Part shown: piece by piece, positions 48,497-59,274 of the stretch
Numbering within the stretch: the stretch's first letter is position 1
Layout: every line of letters begins with the position of its first letter
Source: Marsupella aquatica
Taxonomy: Eukaryota; Marchantiophyta
Direction of reading: 5' to 3'
Length of the DNA: 64,000 nucleotides
Assembly (NCBI GenBank): GCA_973895155.1
Contig: OZ316898.1
Span: 16,678,001 to 16,742,000, forward strand
Notes under the pieces: generated by a model
Told to the model about the DNA's origin: nothing
Databases searched by the model: none
What the model saw: only the letters and a program-made list of their open reading frames with translations
Made by a program: the position numbers and the translations under genes

Positions 48497-48831
48497 TGTT
48501 AAGAATTGCTCTTAGTCTTGTGACTCATAGGTTACGACACTTAGGCTAACCACAGTTAGGATCTTAGCTGAGGTTAGGTTAGTCGTGTGTGACCTTGTAT
48601 ATACTTGTTAGGCTAGTGTAAGCCGTTGGTGTGTGGTGCTTACTGATTGTAACAGAGCAACTTGAGGAAGAGGGAGAGCATGTGTGTTCGTTTACTCTTG
48701 AAGTAAAGCTTGAGTGTTCGTGTGGACGTAGCCTTGGAGAAGAGGTGAACCACGTAGAGATTGTGTCGACTACGTGTGCATGGAATGAGTCATGGTTGTA
48801 TGGTCGTTGCGAATGACATCTTAGTTCAACA
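48497..48831 (+). repeat. Copia 3' LTR (335 bp)
   Basis: Preceded by the purine tract AAGGGGGAG (48,485-48,494) and followed by the AAAAG target duplication. Confidence 0.95.
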
Positions 48832-49118
48832 AAAAGTGCCGTGCTCGCATTGGGGATTGCGGCCTGAAGTGGTTCTGACCCCATACACAGTGATCGAACA
48901 CAGTTGCACCTTGGGCCCGGGCGAAGAAGATATTGCAATAAGGTTGACCTTAGGTCATCGACTATGGTTACTTTTTGGCCAATCGGAACACAGCAGTGGT
49001 CAAGTACTCGGGTTAAAAGTGATGGGATACGGTTTGGGGGGCAGTATACTAAATATTTTAGTTTTGGGGGCAGTATCCTAATAACTACCAGTTTGGGGGG
49101 TAGTTTAGTAAAAAGCTG

Positions 49119-49128
49119 TTTGACAAAA
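49119..49128 (+). repeat. 10-bp target duplication, right
   Basis: TTTGACAAAA, identical to 41,769-41,778. Confidence 0.85.
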
Positions 49129-50440
49129 CTCCTCTAGCAGGTCTCCTCTAGCGGATCTCCAAGGGTAGTCGTTTAGGGGTTTAGGGTGCTGACAGTCTAG
49201 GTTCGGACTCCAGACAAGGATGCACGTAGTAAGGTAGAGTAGCGTCTTCAACATTGTCTAACGAAGAACAACGTTTGACACCAACTTTTAGGGTTTAGTT
49301 CAAAACATCTCTATTTTAATTTACTAGTAAGAGTACAATAAAGTAAGGACAACACAAAGACCAGGAAAGCAAGTACATGTTAAGTTTTTTGAGTGTGCGG
49401 TTAAAGATTTGACCAGTTAAGGATCTCATTTTAAACAAGTTGGCAGATGAGGCAGAGTATGAAAATAATGTACAGACGTAGTACAGATAAGAATTGATTG
49501 TATTGGTGACAACTCTATCCAAAGTGAAAGATTGGAAGATGCCAGAGGGAGTTTCAATGAGAATGGCATCATTTCCATGTACAAGCCCTGCTTTACCTTA
49601 TATAAAAGAATTGCAACCATGCTGGTTACAATTTACAATTCTCATCCAGCTGAGAAATCTCGACATGGCTTGAACATCAACCTTAGTTCAAGGACTTCTG
49701 ACAGATCAAGTATACAAGTTACAACAGGCTTCTTGCAGTGTCCAGCTTCACTTATGGGGAGGATGAAATTGTCTCCTGGATGTAAGGGGCTTGAACATCA
49801 ACCTTAGTTCAAAGACTTCTCACAGATCAAGTATACAAGTTACAACAGGCTTCTTGCAGTGTACAGCTTCACTTATGGGGAGGATGAAATTGTCTCCTGG
49901 ATGTAAGGATTAGGAGTAGACTGATTATGTCGCAACACAAACTTTTAGAGTTACCCTAAAAAATCAGCTTTCTAAGTTTTTTTGTACACTCAGACAAAGT
50001 GGGGACTAGACAGCCTTTCAAACAAGAAGAATTCACCATCTTTCGGAACCTCAATGCAGATGGTAGTTCCAAGCTCAACCTCGTGACACACTGTTGGTTG
50101 CCATGATGCTTAACTGAAATGGATCTGAAATGCCTTACTTCCCTCATTAACCCATATGTAGATCAGAGTAACAACAACAAAGTGTTGTCCCAGGGTCCTC
50201 ACTTCTTTTCTTCCTACCCATCACGCTCGAATAAGTATAGGGTTTTTTATTGGGTTTAGTGAAATATATTTAAATTTTTGTTGAAGAACATTAGAGTTAT
50301 TTTAATCCAATTTTGAAAATTCTAAGAATCATAGGGTTTTTAAAAATCAAATTTGAGAATATTTTTAGAATATTCCATTAAGTTAGGGGTAAAAAAAACT
50401 TTATTGACTTAACTTTTAGGGTGTTTATTCTCCCAAAACT
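49129..50440. other. Intergenic; possible minus-strand gene fragment
   Basis: No complete gene is supported. On the minus strand about 50,100-49,995 reads as an open segment HEVELGTTICIEVPKDGEFF ending at a stop, and the duplicated block at 49,667-49,908 is also open, including HPGDNFILPISEAG. These could be exons of a decayed gene, but I recognise no family. Confidence 0.35.
49667..49908. repeat. 121-bp tandem duplication
   Basis: Two copies starting at 49,667 and 49,788 share GGCTTGAACATCAACCTTAG through CTCCTGGATGTAAGG with few differences. As 121 is not a multiple of three, a coding frame would shift between the copies. Confidence 0.9.
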
Positions 50441-50509
50441 TTGCACGTGATATGAGACACCCCTTGGATTGAGGCCCCTGAGAGTGTTGTTGGAACTTTC
50501 AACATGTAG

Positions 50510-50577
50510 TCCAGCTAGGAATTGAACCTAGGACCTCCCATGTACTTGGTGGTGCTCTACCACTTAGCTACAGGCCC
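50510..50577 (-). repeat. tRNA-derived SINE-like unit 1
   Basis: On the minus strand it starts GGGCCTGTAGCTAAGTGGTA (A-box-like) and carries GGTTCAATTCC (B-box-like) before CTAGCTGGA. This is the head of a tRNA-like promoter. It is followed by GTTGAAAGTTCCA. The anticodon arm is imperfect and there is no CCA-ready acceptor pairing, so it is not a working tRNA gene. Confidence 0.6.
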
Positions 50578-50704
50578 TTCTTGCTTGCACAATGTTTAGT
50601 TCAAGTGTGGTTAATTTTCAACACCCTCCATTGAGTCACACTTGCTTCAACAGAAATTCAATAATCTTTGGCTCCGATTCCCTGGTGGAACTTTCAACAA
50701 CATG

Positions 50705-50772
50705 GACCAACTAGGAATTGAATCTGGGATCTCCTATGTACATAGTAGAGCTCTACCATTGAGGTACATGCC
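50705..50772 (-). repeat. tRNA-derived SINE-like unit 2
   Basis: Second, more diverged copy 194 bp away in the same orientation, with ATGGTAGAGCT and ATTCAATTCC in the A- and B-box positions and the same GTTGAAAGTTCCACC flank. Confidence 0.55.
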
Positions 50773-53351
50773 TTTCATGCATGCACGTTTCTAGTTGAAG
50801 GTTGGTTCATTTCCAACACTACAGACATCACTTGGCTCGGTGATTACAGCCAGGATCACTCTCCATTTGCGTTATTTTCATTTGTAAAAGAAACTCCAAT
50901 TATGATTCTTAAACTTGAAATTAACTAACAAACAAAGCCTTGACCAAAAATAATGGACATATTGAAACTTTCAGACCAGTTTTCCCTACGTCCCATCAAT
51001 TGAAGGTGAACAAAAGTTTATTAAGATACTCCTCCACAAGAATCAGATCCCCGTCAAATGAGTGGACAGGTCTTAGTTGATGACAAAAGGCCTCAAAGAA
51101 ATAAGAGTCTATTGTATCTTGCCTGAGCTTGAAGTGTTCAAGCATTCCCACCAATCACAACTTGATAAATAATCACAACTTGGTAAATGTGTGACTAGGA
51201 AGTTGAATGGAGGATCAGCTCATGGCAAACTGCACCCTCTCAGTAACGCCCCCGTCCCCCCCAAATGCCCAATGTACTGTGATGGTCTTCCACAATATTT
51301 GGCGAGGGTGGCCAAGCAAACCCCGTTAGTTCTTGCAAAACTGGTTTCCCAAAGTTTGGTGGGGATTAAAAAGTTGATTTCCCAATCTGGTCACACTAAA
51401 CTTGTTCCTGATTGGGAATCCATGCAACTGGGAGTACTCTCACTATGTTTCACTTAGCCGAGTAAATGGCAAGATTATAAAGTGCTGCATCTCCAAAATG
51501 TGCTCATCTCCAAAATCCCACAAACTTCCATTGTAAGTCGAAAGAAAATTGGAGCTGTGAAACAACGGTGGAGAGTACGGAGATTGCAGGTGCCAAGCTT
51601 GCTCCCAAATTTCTTGAAGTGTGTGGATTTGTCAGATCGCGCGACCAGTTCTTGGACTTGGGAGTTCTGGGAATTTGTCCAGGACAGTGTTCATTGTTCC
51701 AAGACAGTAGGTACAGTACTCAGACCATGTATCCCTGGCCTTGTGGTGCACATTGAGACACGCAGAGCTGAAGTCCAGCTTCCTAGGTAGATCCATCACC
51801 ATTGCAGGTATGTTACCATTGCAGGTATGTTTGGGCACATTGAAGTTGAAGTGAGGTGGGATCAAAATTATGCGACTTGGAAAGGCTGGTATAGAGAGCC
51901 ACTTGACCCACCTGCCGTGCCGCAGGGAAGGGCGGAAACTAGGACGGGGCGCCTCCGCTGTCAGTTACCATACTTGACTGCCCGTGAACTTAATCCCTCC
52001 TCGTCGGCGGGCCCTTTACCCGGATGTAAGTTTCGCCTGATCATCCTCCTCAATCCTCATGCCTGGTAGCTCCTTCTGGTCTCTATTATCCTCTGCAATA
52101 ACCAGCTATATAAAGTCTTCTCCCCTAGTTCGTTAGATCGTCGGTGTCTCGGCGTCTCCGATGAGTTCTTCCTCCCATCACGTCGATCCCCTCTCAGTGC
52201 ATTAATTTACAGGTCGAGCTCCATTCCCCCGATCTAGGTGGACCCAGATCTAAGGAGTGGATCGAGCACCAGGTTTCATTCTTGCTCTCGTTGGTTTGTT
52301 CAACGGAATGGTTGATTACATAATTACTTACAATACGGTTTATGGAGGAATTTGAGAAAATCCATGATAAATGTCGTGCTCAATTGTCTACTACGATTGC
52401 ATTCAGCATTGTATACCAGTTCCTAGCAAAGCATGCGTTAACCAAGCTAATCTGAGTGCTTATAATTAGCTCCGTGCTAGCCTAAAGATCTGGGAGCCAG
52501 CTTAGGATTGCAGCTAGTGCAGTCGTCTCGACAGTCGTTTCAATAATTTATACCACTACGTAACAATGATCGAATAGGCTATGGGCCGGGGCTATCGGTA
52601 ACACTCAGACTGTCTGAAGTAAGCTTTCATACATGCTGGCGAGTAAATTGTATTGTGAGTGGTCATCTTCGTTGATACTCGCGTTGATGTCAAAGTCCTT
52701 TTCGGTCCAATCTGGGGTAGAATCCATGGGCTGATGGGGCTTGCTGAGAGGCAGAACACTACATTTGCTATTGCAACTTGATCGTGGACCGGCGCTTTCA
52801 GACATGGTAATCTACAGTAGTCATTTTGATATCAAGGCTATAATTGTTGCACGAGAGAAAGCCAGCTCTAGAATATATCTAGACACGTCAGTAGCACGAA
52901 TACTATCACCTTCTGAAAGGTCTCTTGGAGGTCATATGCAACTGACCGAGTCTCTTCATGCCTCAATTAACTTGACTCTCGACTTGACTTCACATTCGGA
53001 ATGCCAGAGTGGTTCCAGGAGATGAGGAGATTTGTTTATTCTATTTTGATAAAACCAACTCCGCGTAGTACATTACTCCCAATATCATGGCTGGATTCTG
53101 AAACTCCAAGAATAGGATACTTAGCTCGCACGAAAATGACAGCTGATTTGAGCGGCGAGACCGTGCATTTGGCCATGGGCATTGATCTCGATTTGCCAAT
53201 TCGTTTTGCCAGGAGAATGGAAGGATCGGATGTCTACCAACGGCTAGCACTCTAAACAGCTTGTGCCAGCCCACTTGACTTCAATTATTCGACTTGGCAT
53301 ATTATTTTCGACGTTCTGTTCAAAACGGAAACCATCGTCGAGGTGTCAGCC
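50773..53351. other. Intergenic/upstream region of the expansin gene
   Basis: No gene is supported. Short frames at 51,191-51,457 and 53,001-53,255 (+) have no recognisable motif. A TATA box is annotated separately at 52,107. Confidence 0.5.
52107..52115 (+). promoter_or_regulatory. TATA-like box (candidate promoter)
   Basis: CTATATAAAG is followed about 25-30 bp later by the pyrimidine-rich CTTCTCCCC, a typical plant TATA to start-site spacing. It is about 1.2 kb upstream of the expansin ATG, so it would require a long or spliced 5' leader, or belong to another transcript. Confidence 0.35.
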
Positions 53352-55084
53352 ATGAGGCTCTGCGGAAGAGTGATGGGATTACTGATTTTGGCATCTGCTC
53401 TCTTCATGTCAAGGTTGGTTTCTGAAGCATCTGTTGTTCATCCCCACCACACAGCTGCAGCCGAGAATGAAACCCTCCATCACCAGCAGGATGACAGAAC
53501 AATTCCAGACGCAAGAACACAGAACTCGAGCAAGGTTAAGATGGGTCTGGACCAGAACAGTAATTTTGACCCCAACAGCTTTCCCAGGAAAGTGGGCCCT
53601 TTCAGTGCAGGTCCGTGGCAGTATGCTCACGCGACGTTCTATGGGGACGAATCGGCCCAAGAAACCATGCGTAAGTTCTGACTTCTGAGTTCTCCGAATT
53701 CATATTCATACGATCCTCGTCAGCATGTTTTTTTAGGTGCTGAAATTTGGCCAAATACCACCTCCATCACTTCAATTTCGCGAAGTTTCATATTTTGGGT
53801 CTCAGTAGCCAGTTTCCCACCAGTCATAGGGCCCGCTCCTTAAATCTAGGGAGATCCATAATCATAACGAATGGTAAAACATGAATCTAGAAAATCTACA
53901 TGAAGAATGTTCGTAACATTGGCCACCCTATTTCGTAAGAGTATTAGAATTTACTGCTCTCGATGATGGTGTTGGTTCTTTCAAAAAAATAAAGGCTGCG
54001 TTGGCCATGTGTATTTGCTATAGAAGGAGCATGTGGATACCGAAACCTGTGGAAACAGGGATACGGCTCGGCCACGACAGCCCTGAGTACAACGCTCTTC
54101 AACGCAGGATTTGCGTGCGGCAGATGCTTTGAGATGAAGTGTGTGGGTTCATGGGCTTGCTACGTAGGAAACCCGAGTACCAAAGTCACAGCCACGAACT
54201 TTTGCCCCCCGAATTGGGCCAGGCCAACGAACAATGGTGGGTGGTGTAATCCCCCCCGCCAACACTTCGACATGGCGAAACCTGCATTTGAAAAGATTGC
54301 ATATTGGAAGGCTGGCATTGTGCCCGTTGCCTATCGCAGGTGCAACACCTTCTTTTGAATTTGTGCTTGAACTCTTGAACTCTTGCAGTCTTGTCTCGAC
54401 GAGTCAATCAGGTAGAGAACACAATTCTTTGTGGATTGCAAGGTAATATCAACCTCAAACACTAAGAGTCACAATAGAACTTTCTTGACCTTAGAGTCGT
54501 GGATACTTTTTGTGGACTGATGGGAAGACTGAAGACTTAAGAGTTCCACATTTGCAAACACTACAGTAGGTAATGGCAAATACACGAATATATGAAGTGA
54601 ATTAATAAATATATAAATTGTACTAATTTTTTTGCAGACATTTTCATTTCAATAGATGACTACAGTAGGCAACTGTAATGTGGAGTGTGAAGCATAATTA
54701 GACAAGGATGACTGTGTGGCCCATGAATTTGAATAATTTGTCTATTTGTTTAAACTATGCAGGGTCCCTTGCACCAAGCAAGGAAATATGGAATTCTTCA
54801 TTCAAGGCAATCCATGGTGGCACATTGTGTTTATCACCAATGTAGGTGGGCCAGGTGACATTGGCCAGGTCTATATACGTGGGTCCAACGGTAACCAGTG
54901 GGTGCAGATGCTCCACAATTGGGGCACAGGATACCAGATTTTTCATAATTTCTTGGGCGAGAGCCTCTCATTCATGGTCGTTTCCAGCACAAACTATGAG
55001 ACTGTTGTCTCATGGAATATGGTACCATCGAATTGGCAGCTAGGGCAAACTTATATCGGCGGCCAGTTCCAACTTTCTTACTGA
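53352..55084 (+). CDS. EXPA: Alpha-expansin (3 exons, 318 aa)
   Basis: Exons 53352-53670, 54024-54339 and 54763-55084 join in phase through GT..AG introns. Residues 1-26 are a signal peptide ([12 protein letters not shown] core). The expansin domain begins at about residue 89 ([10 protein letters not shown]). The six-Cys GH45-like fold follows, e.g. [24 protein letters not shown] and GGWCNPP. HFD lies at 187-189, and the junction YRRVPC is restored exactly by splicing. The C-terminal CBM63-like domain ends GGQFQLSY. The protein is secreted to the wall, where expansins loosen cellulose-hemicellulose contacts non-hydrolytically. The catalytic-type HFD Asp is intact. The stretch between signal peptide and domain (about 27-85) is longer than in typical 250-260-aa alpha-expansins and His/Asn/Gln-rich. 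An AATAAA-type signal lies near 55,201. Confidence 0.93.
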
Positions 55085-56440
55085 ATTCTTTTGATTGTAT
55101 CTAAGATTGCAAACCATAAGTGAAGCCAAATGACGAACCAAACGGACAGAGATCGGTCTCAATAGTACCATACAGAGGATATTCCAACGTACATTTTTCT
55201 TTAATAAAAGCTACAGTATCAAGTGGGACACTGTTTACTGTACCAAGGACGTCACTTTATGCAGTAATTTTTAAGAGGTAGCTCTTGCCATGAAAAGCAA
55301 GGGAGATATATTATCTGATGTTGTATTGTGACGATGATAAGTTATACTCATTCCTAACTACACAGTACATATAATGGACGGAATGCACATGGGAATGCAC
55401 ATCATTGGCTTAGAGGAAAGCACTATTTTGAAACTATATGGAATCCGGGATGGAATCAAGTACTTTGACATGGATGATCTCTGTTTTACGAACTCAAGCA
55501 GGCAACAAATGACAATATGCCCAAACTGGACTGAGATCTTCTTACTAGTGGACCAAACAAGCACGAGAACCAATTATTGTTAATTTTAGTCAATATCTTT
55601 TACAAGAAAAATGGTACTAAGTCTGGAAGCCAACTGCCAAGCAGTTAGCAAGCAAAAACAGTGATTGGATGCTTTAAGTCTTCCAAATGCTTGTGATTGC
55701 CTCCTATGTGTTTAGCTTAAAATATTAATTCAGATAATTATACAACTTTATAGGACTCTGTTGGATGGCCTGCCAGTGTCAATCGCAGTTATCTGCATAC
55801 TATCTTTTACCAACCTGTCCCCCCACCTGTCCCCCAATATAGTCAAATTCATAACTTGTCCCCAAAACTATTTTTATCACTAACATGCCCCCACGTGAGG
55901 CCCCCACTTTGTATATGGGTTTGCTTTACCTAAGAAGACTAATGTGTGTGGGAATCCGAGATGGCTCCCTGTGGTCCACACACAAGTGGCAAGGCACAAT
56001 TGGATCTGACTTAATTTGGATCACTGGAAGGAGGGCAAACTTACACTACACTCAATCTGAGAAGACTTAATGGGACCTGAATGTTGTCCAAGAAGCCAAT
56101 CCTTTGCCGAGGCACACTACCGTAGTACAATCCCTCTGCTAGAGACTTACAATGGATACTTGAATCCCTCTGCTAGAGACTTACAATGGACACTTGAACT
56201 TGAGCACGCCATGTTCATATCAGTGTGAATGATTTTTAAGTATGTGCCCTTCAAAATGCCGGGTACTCACTGCAGGAAGAGTTTTTGACATTCTAGGTAG
56301 ATAAGAGCAAAAACAATAGAGCTGACCACTTTGCATAACAACAGATCAAGGTCAACTTTTCAACCAGAGAGGAGACAGCGGACACACTTTCATGGAAATG
56401 AAGGGAAACTGAGATGCTCACATGACCACACGTTAAATTT
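55085..56440. other. Expansin 3' flank and intergenic DNA
   Basis: Contains the expansin poly(A) region and a perfect short tandem duplication (AATCCCTCTGCTAGAGACTT, about 56,130 and 56,164). No gene is recognised. Confidence 0.55.
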
Positions 56441-56444
56441 ACAC

Positions 56445-57385
56445 CGCATTAATGCTCCCCCATGTTCATGGGGCCCCGTACACTGCTCGTCCCAGTCCCC
56501 GATGTTGCTGCCCGCTCTGGCCCAAGTTTGCCAGAACATAAACCAAGACTCTACCATTTTGTCACCTGCTTCGACCTGATCAACTTTGTGCAATCAACTT
56601 TGGGTTTATGTTCTGGCACACTTCACTTCCTATCGTCCGCTCTGGCCCAAGTCCTCGATGTTGTTGCCTGCTCCAGCCCAAGTTTGCCAGAACATAAACC
56701 AATACTCTATCATTAATCATACTTGTATCCAAAATACTATGCTTTGCCTGAACACTTCGACTCTATTATGAAACACACATGACTCCATTGGAAATAAGTG
56801 TTGCCAGAAACATAAACCACAACTCATAGAGAAGAAGCATTTGGCAGAACATCAACCAAGACTGTATCAATCATGCTTCTTATATAACCAAAGTACTAAG
56901 CTCAACCTGAACACTTAGACTTACAAAGCAAGCATGACTTTGTTGGAAGGAAGTGTTGCCAGAACATCAACCACTACTTCATAAAGTGAGAAGAAGCATT
57001 TAATTGGCACAACATCAATCAAGACTATCAATCATGAGTCTTAACCAAAGTACCAGCTAAGTAGAGGCTCCCTCTCAACACTAATGTGAGATTCTTTTAT
57101 GAAGCAAGCATGACTTTGTTGGAAAAAAGTGTTGGCGCCAGAACATATACCACAACTCCACAAGGAAGAAGTCAATGACACAAAGTCGATTGGGCCGGAG
57201 TGGGCAACAAAAAGTGAAGGGTGCCAAAACATAAACCCAAAGTTGATTGGGCCAAAGCGGGTGCCAAAATGGTAGAGTCTTGAATGGTTTATGTTCTAGC
57301 AAACTCGGGCCAGAGCGGGCAGCAACATCAGGGGCTGGGACAGCAGTGTACGGGGCCCCAGGAATATGGCCTGGGGAGAATTATT
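56445..57385. mobile_element. Inverted-repeat (foldback/MITE-like) element with internal tandem repeats
   Basis: The left end (about 56,455-56,640) and right end (about 57,180-57,365) are inverted copies of roughly 190 bp. They share TGGGGCCCCGTACACTGCT, GATGTTGCTGCCCGCTCTGG, ACTCTACCATTTTG and AACTTTGGGTTTATGTT. The middle holds about three ~165-bp direct repeats built around GCAAGCATGACTTTGTTGGA and CAGAACATCAACCA. No transposase is encoded. Exact ends and target duplication are not clear. Confidence 0.7.
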
Positions 57386-59274
57386 AACTCATTGTAGATT
57401 TAATGCGGGGTCTCACGTGGAGACTGCAAGCCTAGCTTGCAAGTAGCTAGTCCCTCAAGGGCCTACATAGCTAGAGTAGAGTCCCAACATGTTGTTGCCT
57501 CTAGTGAAGTGAATCACATATGTACTATGTCTACTAGTGTATGTTCATTGGATATTGCACGTGTGCATGCTATCTTATGAGTAGCAGTCGTTGTACTCAA
57601 CAGGTCTAGGCACCCATGCAGGAGGACCAAGGAGTTTCCTCCCCTGTCCCATCTATGAGCATGAGGGAAGGGGGACCTAGGACCCATTGCCTGCAAGTGC
57701 ACTATACCAAAGAAAATTAGTGACAAATAGAAATAGTAAAATAAATTTAAAATACAAACAGAAAATTGAAAAACAGAAAAACAAAATCAAGCTCTAATAA
57801 TGACTCTTGTCTATGATGGGATAGGGCAAGCATCAAGGAGCAACATATTTTGTGCAACGTCAAGTTTTCCCCAAATGCAATCTTTTCTATAACATCATGT
57901 TTGAGAATGACATCTTCTCGGGCATCTTTGCTACAAACAACATAGTTTTCAAAACATCTTTTTTGTAATGTCATGTTTTTCACAAATTACATTGCTCATG
58001 CATCAAAGTAGTTTGTACAATTACATTTTCCCCATCACAACATTAGACATCTTTTGTGCAAAGTCATCTTTTTACAAACAATGTCCTTTCTACAACAACC
58101 TTTTACTTAATGAAGGCTTTAGTGCAAACATTTTGTCTAAAAATGACATCTTTTAGGCATTGATATGTTTTTGATAACTACATCTTTTACACAGCCAACA
58201 TGTTTTCCACTATAATATCTTTTTTACAACAACATTTTTTGCAATGAGCATCATCAACAAATGACATCTTTTGTGTGCAAGGATGTAGTCTATTGCACTG
58301 GTATTATATAATAAGAGGAAGGATCCCTTGGGACATCAAAGGCGGTCCAAATGGATACACATTATAAAAGTAAAAGAAAAACTCAGTGAGATCTACATTT
58401 TGAGCCCTAGATGTTGTCATTTGATGAATGGGTGCAATTGATATGGTGGTATCAAAGGTTCATGGTTAGGCGCCCCCTGGCAAACGCAAAACTCTCAATT
58501 CTGGAATGAGCACTCAGGCTCACCCGGAGTATTTAGATACCCAATAGTGTTTTAAGTAACTCAACATCCAACCACCTGACTTTGGAATTGGTCCTTTCGT
58601 GCATTTGTAGCACAATGTCAATCCATCGACTGAAACGGAAGAAAAGGTTCACTGTATGTGGACGAGAAAACTTGCCAAGACGTGGGTCCAGCTTCTTCAA
58701 TCTGGCGACCACTTGGGACTAAAACCAAACGGAGCACTGATTTGCAGACAAATTGTCAGTGATTGCTCTAAATTGTACCGCATCTGACTTGGGCTTTCTC
58801 TCAAGGTTCCCTTGCCCAATTAATGTGAATTGTATATGTTTCTTCGAGGGCATACTACTGTAGAATTTTTGTCAGTGCTTGGAAATAGAAATTTGATGAT
58901 AAAAGCTCCGTCTGTTATATCGTCTGTGATGAAGGTTGAAAAGTTTTGACAATTCGTAATCACATCGTCCTACTGGCTGGCAAGAGCTTGTTCGGGGCTG
59001 GCAGTCCTCTCGCTGATCAAAGATTGAAGTATTTTGCAAGGAAGGAGGTTGTGAATCAGTGACAAGTGCAGAGCCGGAAATTGCATTACATTCGTGTTGC
59101 AACCCATCTGTCCCAGCTCACGCAATTCATTTTGCAAGTCCCTTATTGCTACATCTGTCAGCCACTTCATGTCTCAGCCACAACTTCTAGAAACTTCAAT
59201 TCCTAGATGGAAACTTGAAAAGGAGAACCCGTGGATGGAAGCAGCGGTATAGAGATCTGCGGAGAGGACTAATC
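57386..59274. other. Intergenic, AT-rich
   Basis: From about 57,830 to 58,280 the sequence repeats short motifs (ACATCTTTT, CAACATTTT), a degenerate low-complexity array. No gene is recognised; the last few hundred bases may hold the promoter of the dioxygenase gene. Confidence 0.5.

Larger units (their letters stand above)
42019..48831 (+). mobile_element. Ty1/copia retrotransposon nested in the foldback element
   Basis: Two 335-bp LTRs (42,019-42,353 and 48,497-48,831) begin TGTTAAGAATTGC, end TTCAACA and differ at about ten positions. The target duplication is AAAAG (42,014-42,018 and 48,832-48,836). The primer-binding site TGGTATCAGAGC and a purine tract AAGGGGGAG are present. Gag, integrase, then RT/RNase H is the copia order. 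Several nonsense changes, a gag deletion and a frameshift show the copy is inactive. Confidence 0.95.
41779..49118. mobile_element. Foldback/MULE-like non-autonomous DNA transposon, split by a copia insertion
   Basis: The left arm (41,779-42,018) and right arm (48,837-49,118) are inverted copies of each other. Both start at the outer end with CAGCTTTTTA and continue through the CCCCCCAAACTGG, AGTATACTGCC, CTTTTAACCCGAGTACTTGA, GGCCAAAAAGTAACCATAGTCGAT and CGCCCGGGC blocks. A perfect 10-bp duplication TTTGACAAAA flanks it, a length typical of Mutator-like elements. Without the copia insertion it would be about 520 bp and nearly all palindrome. It encodes no transposase. Family assignment rests on the duplication length only. 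Confidence 0.8.

Noticed and set aside
50510-50772. Functional tRNA genes
   Set aside because: Imperfect anticodon arm and acceptor pairing; the units are embedded in a longer repeated sequence as in SINEs.
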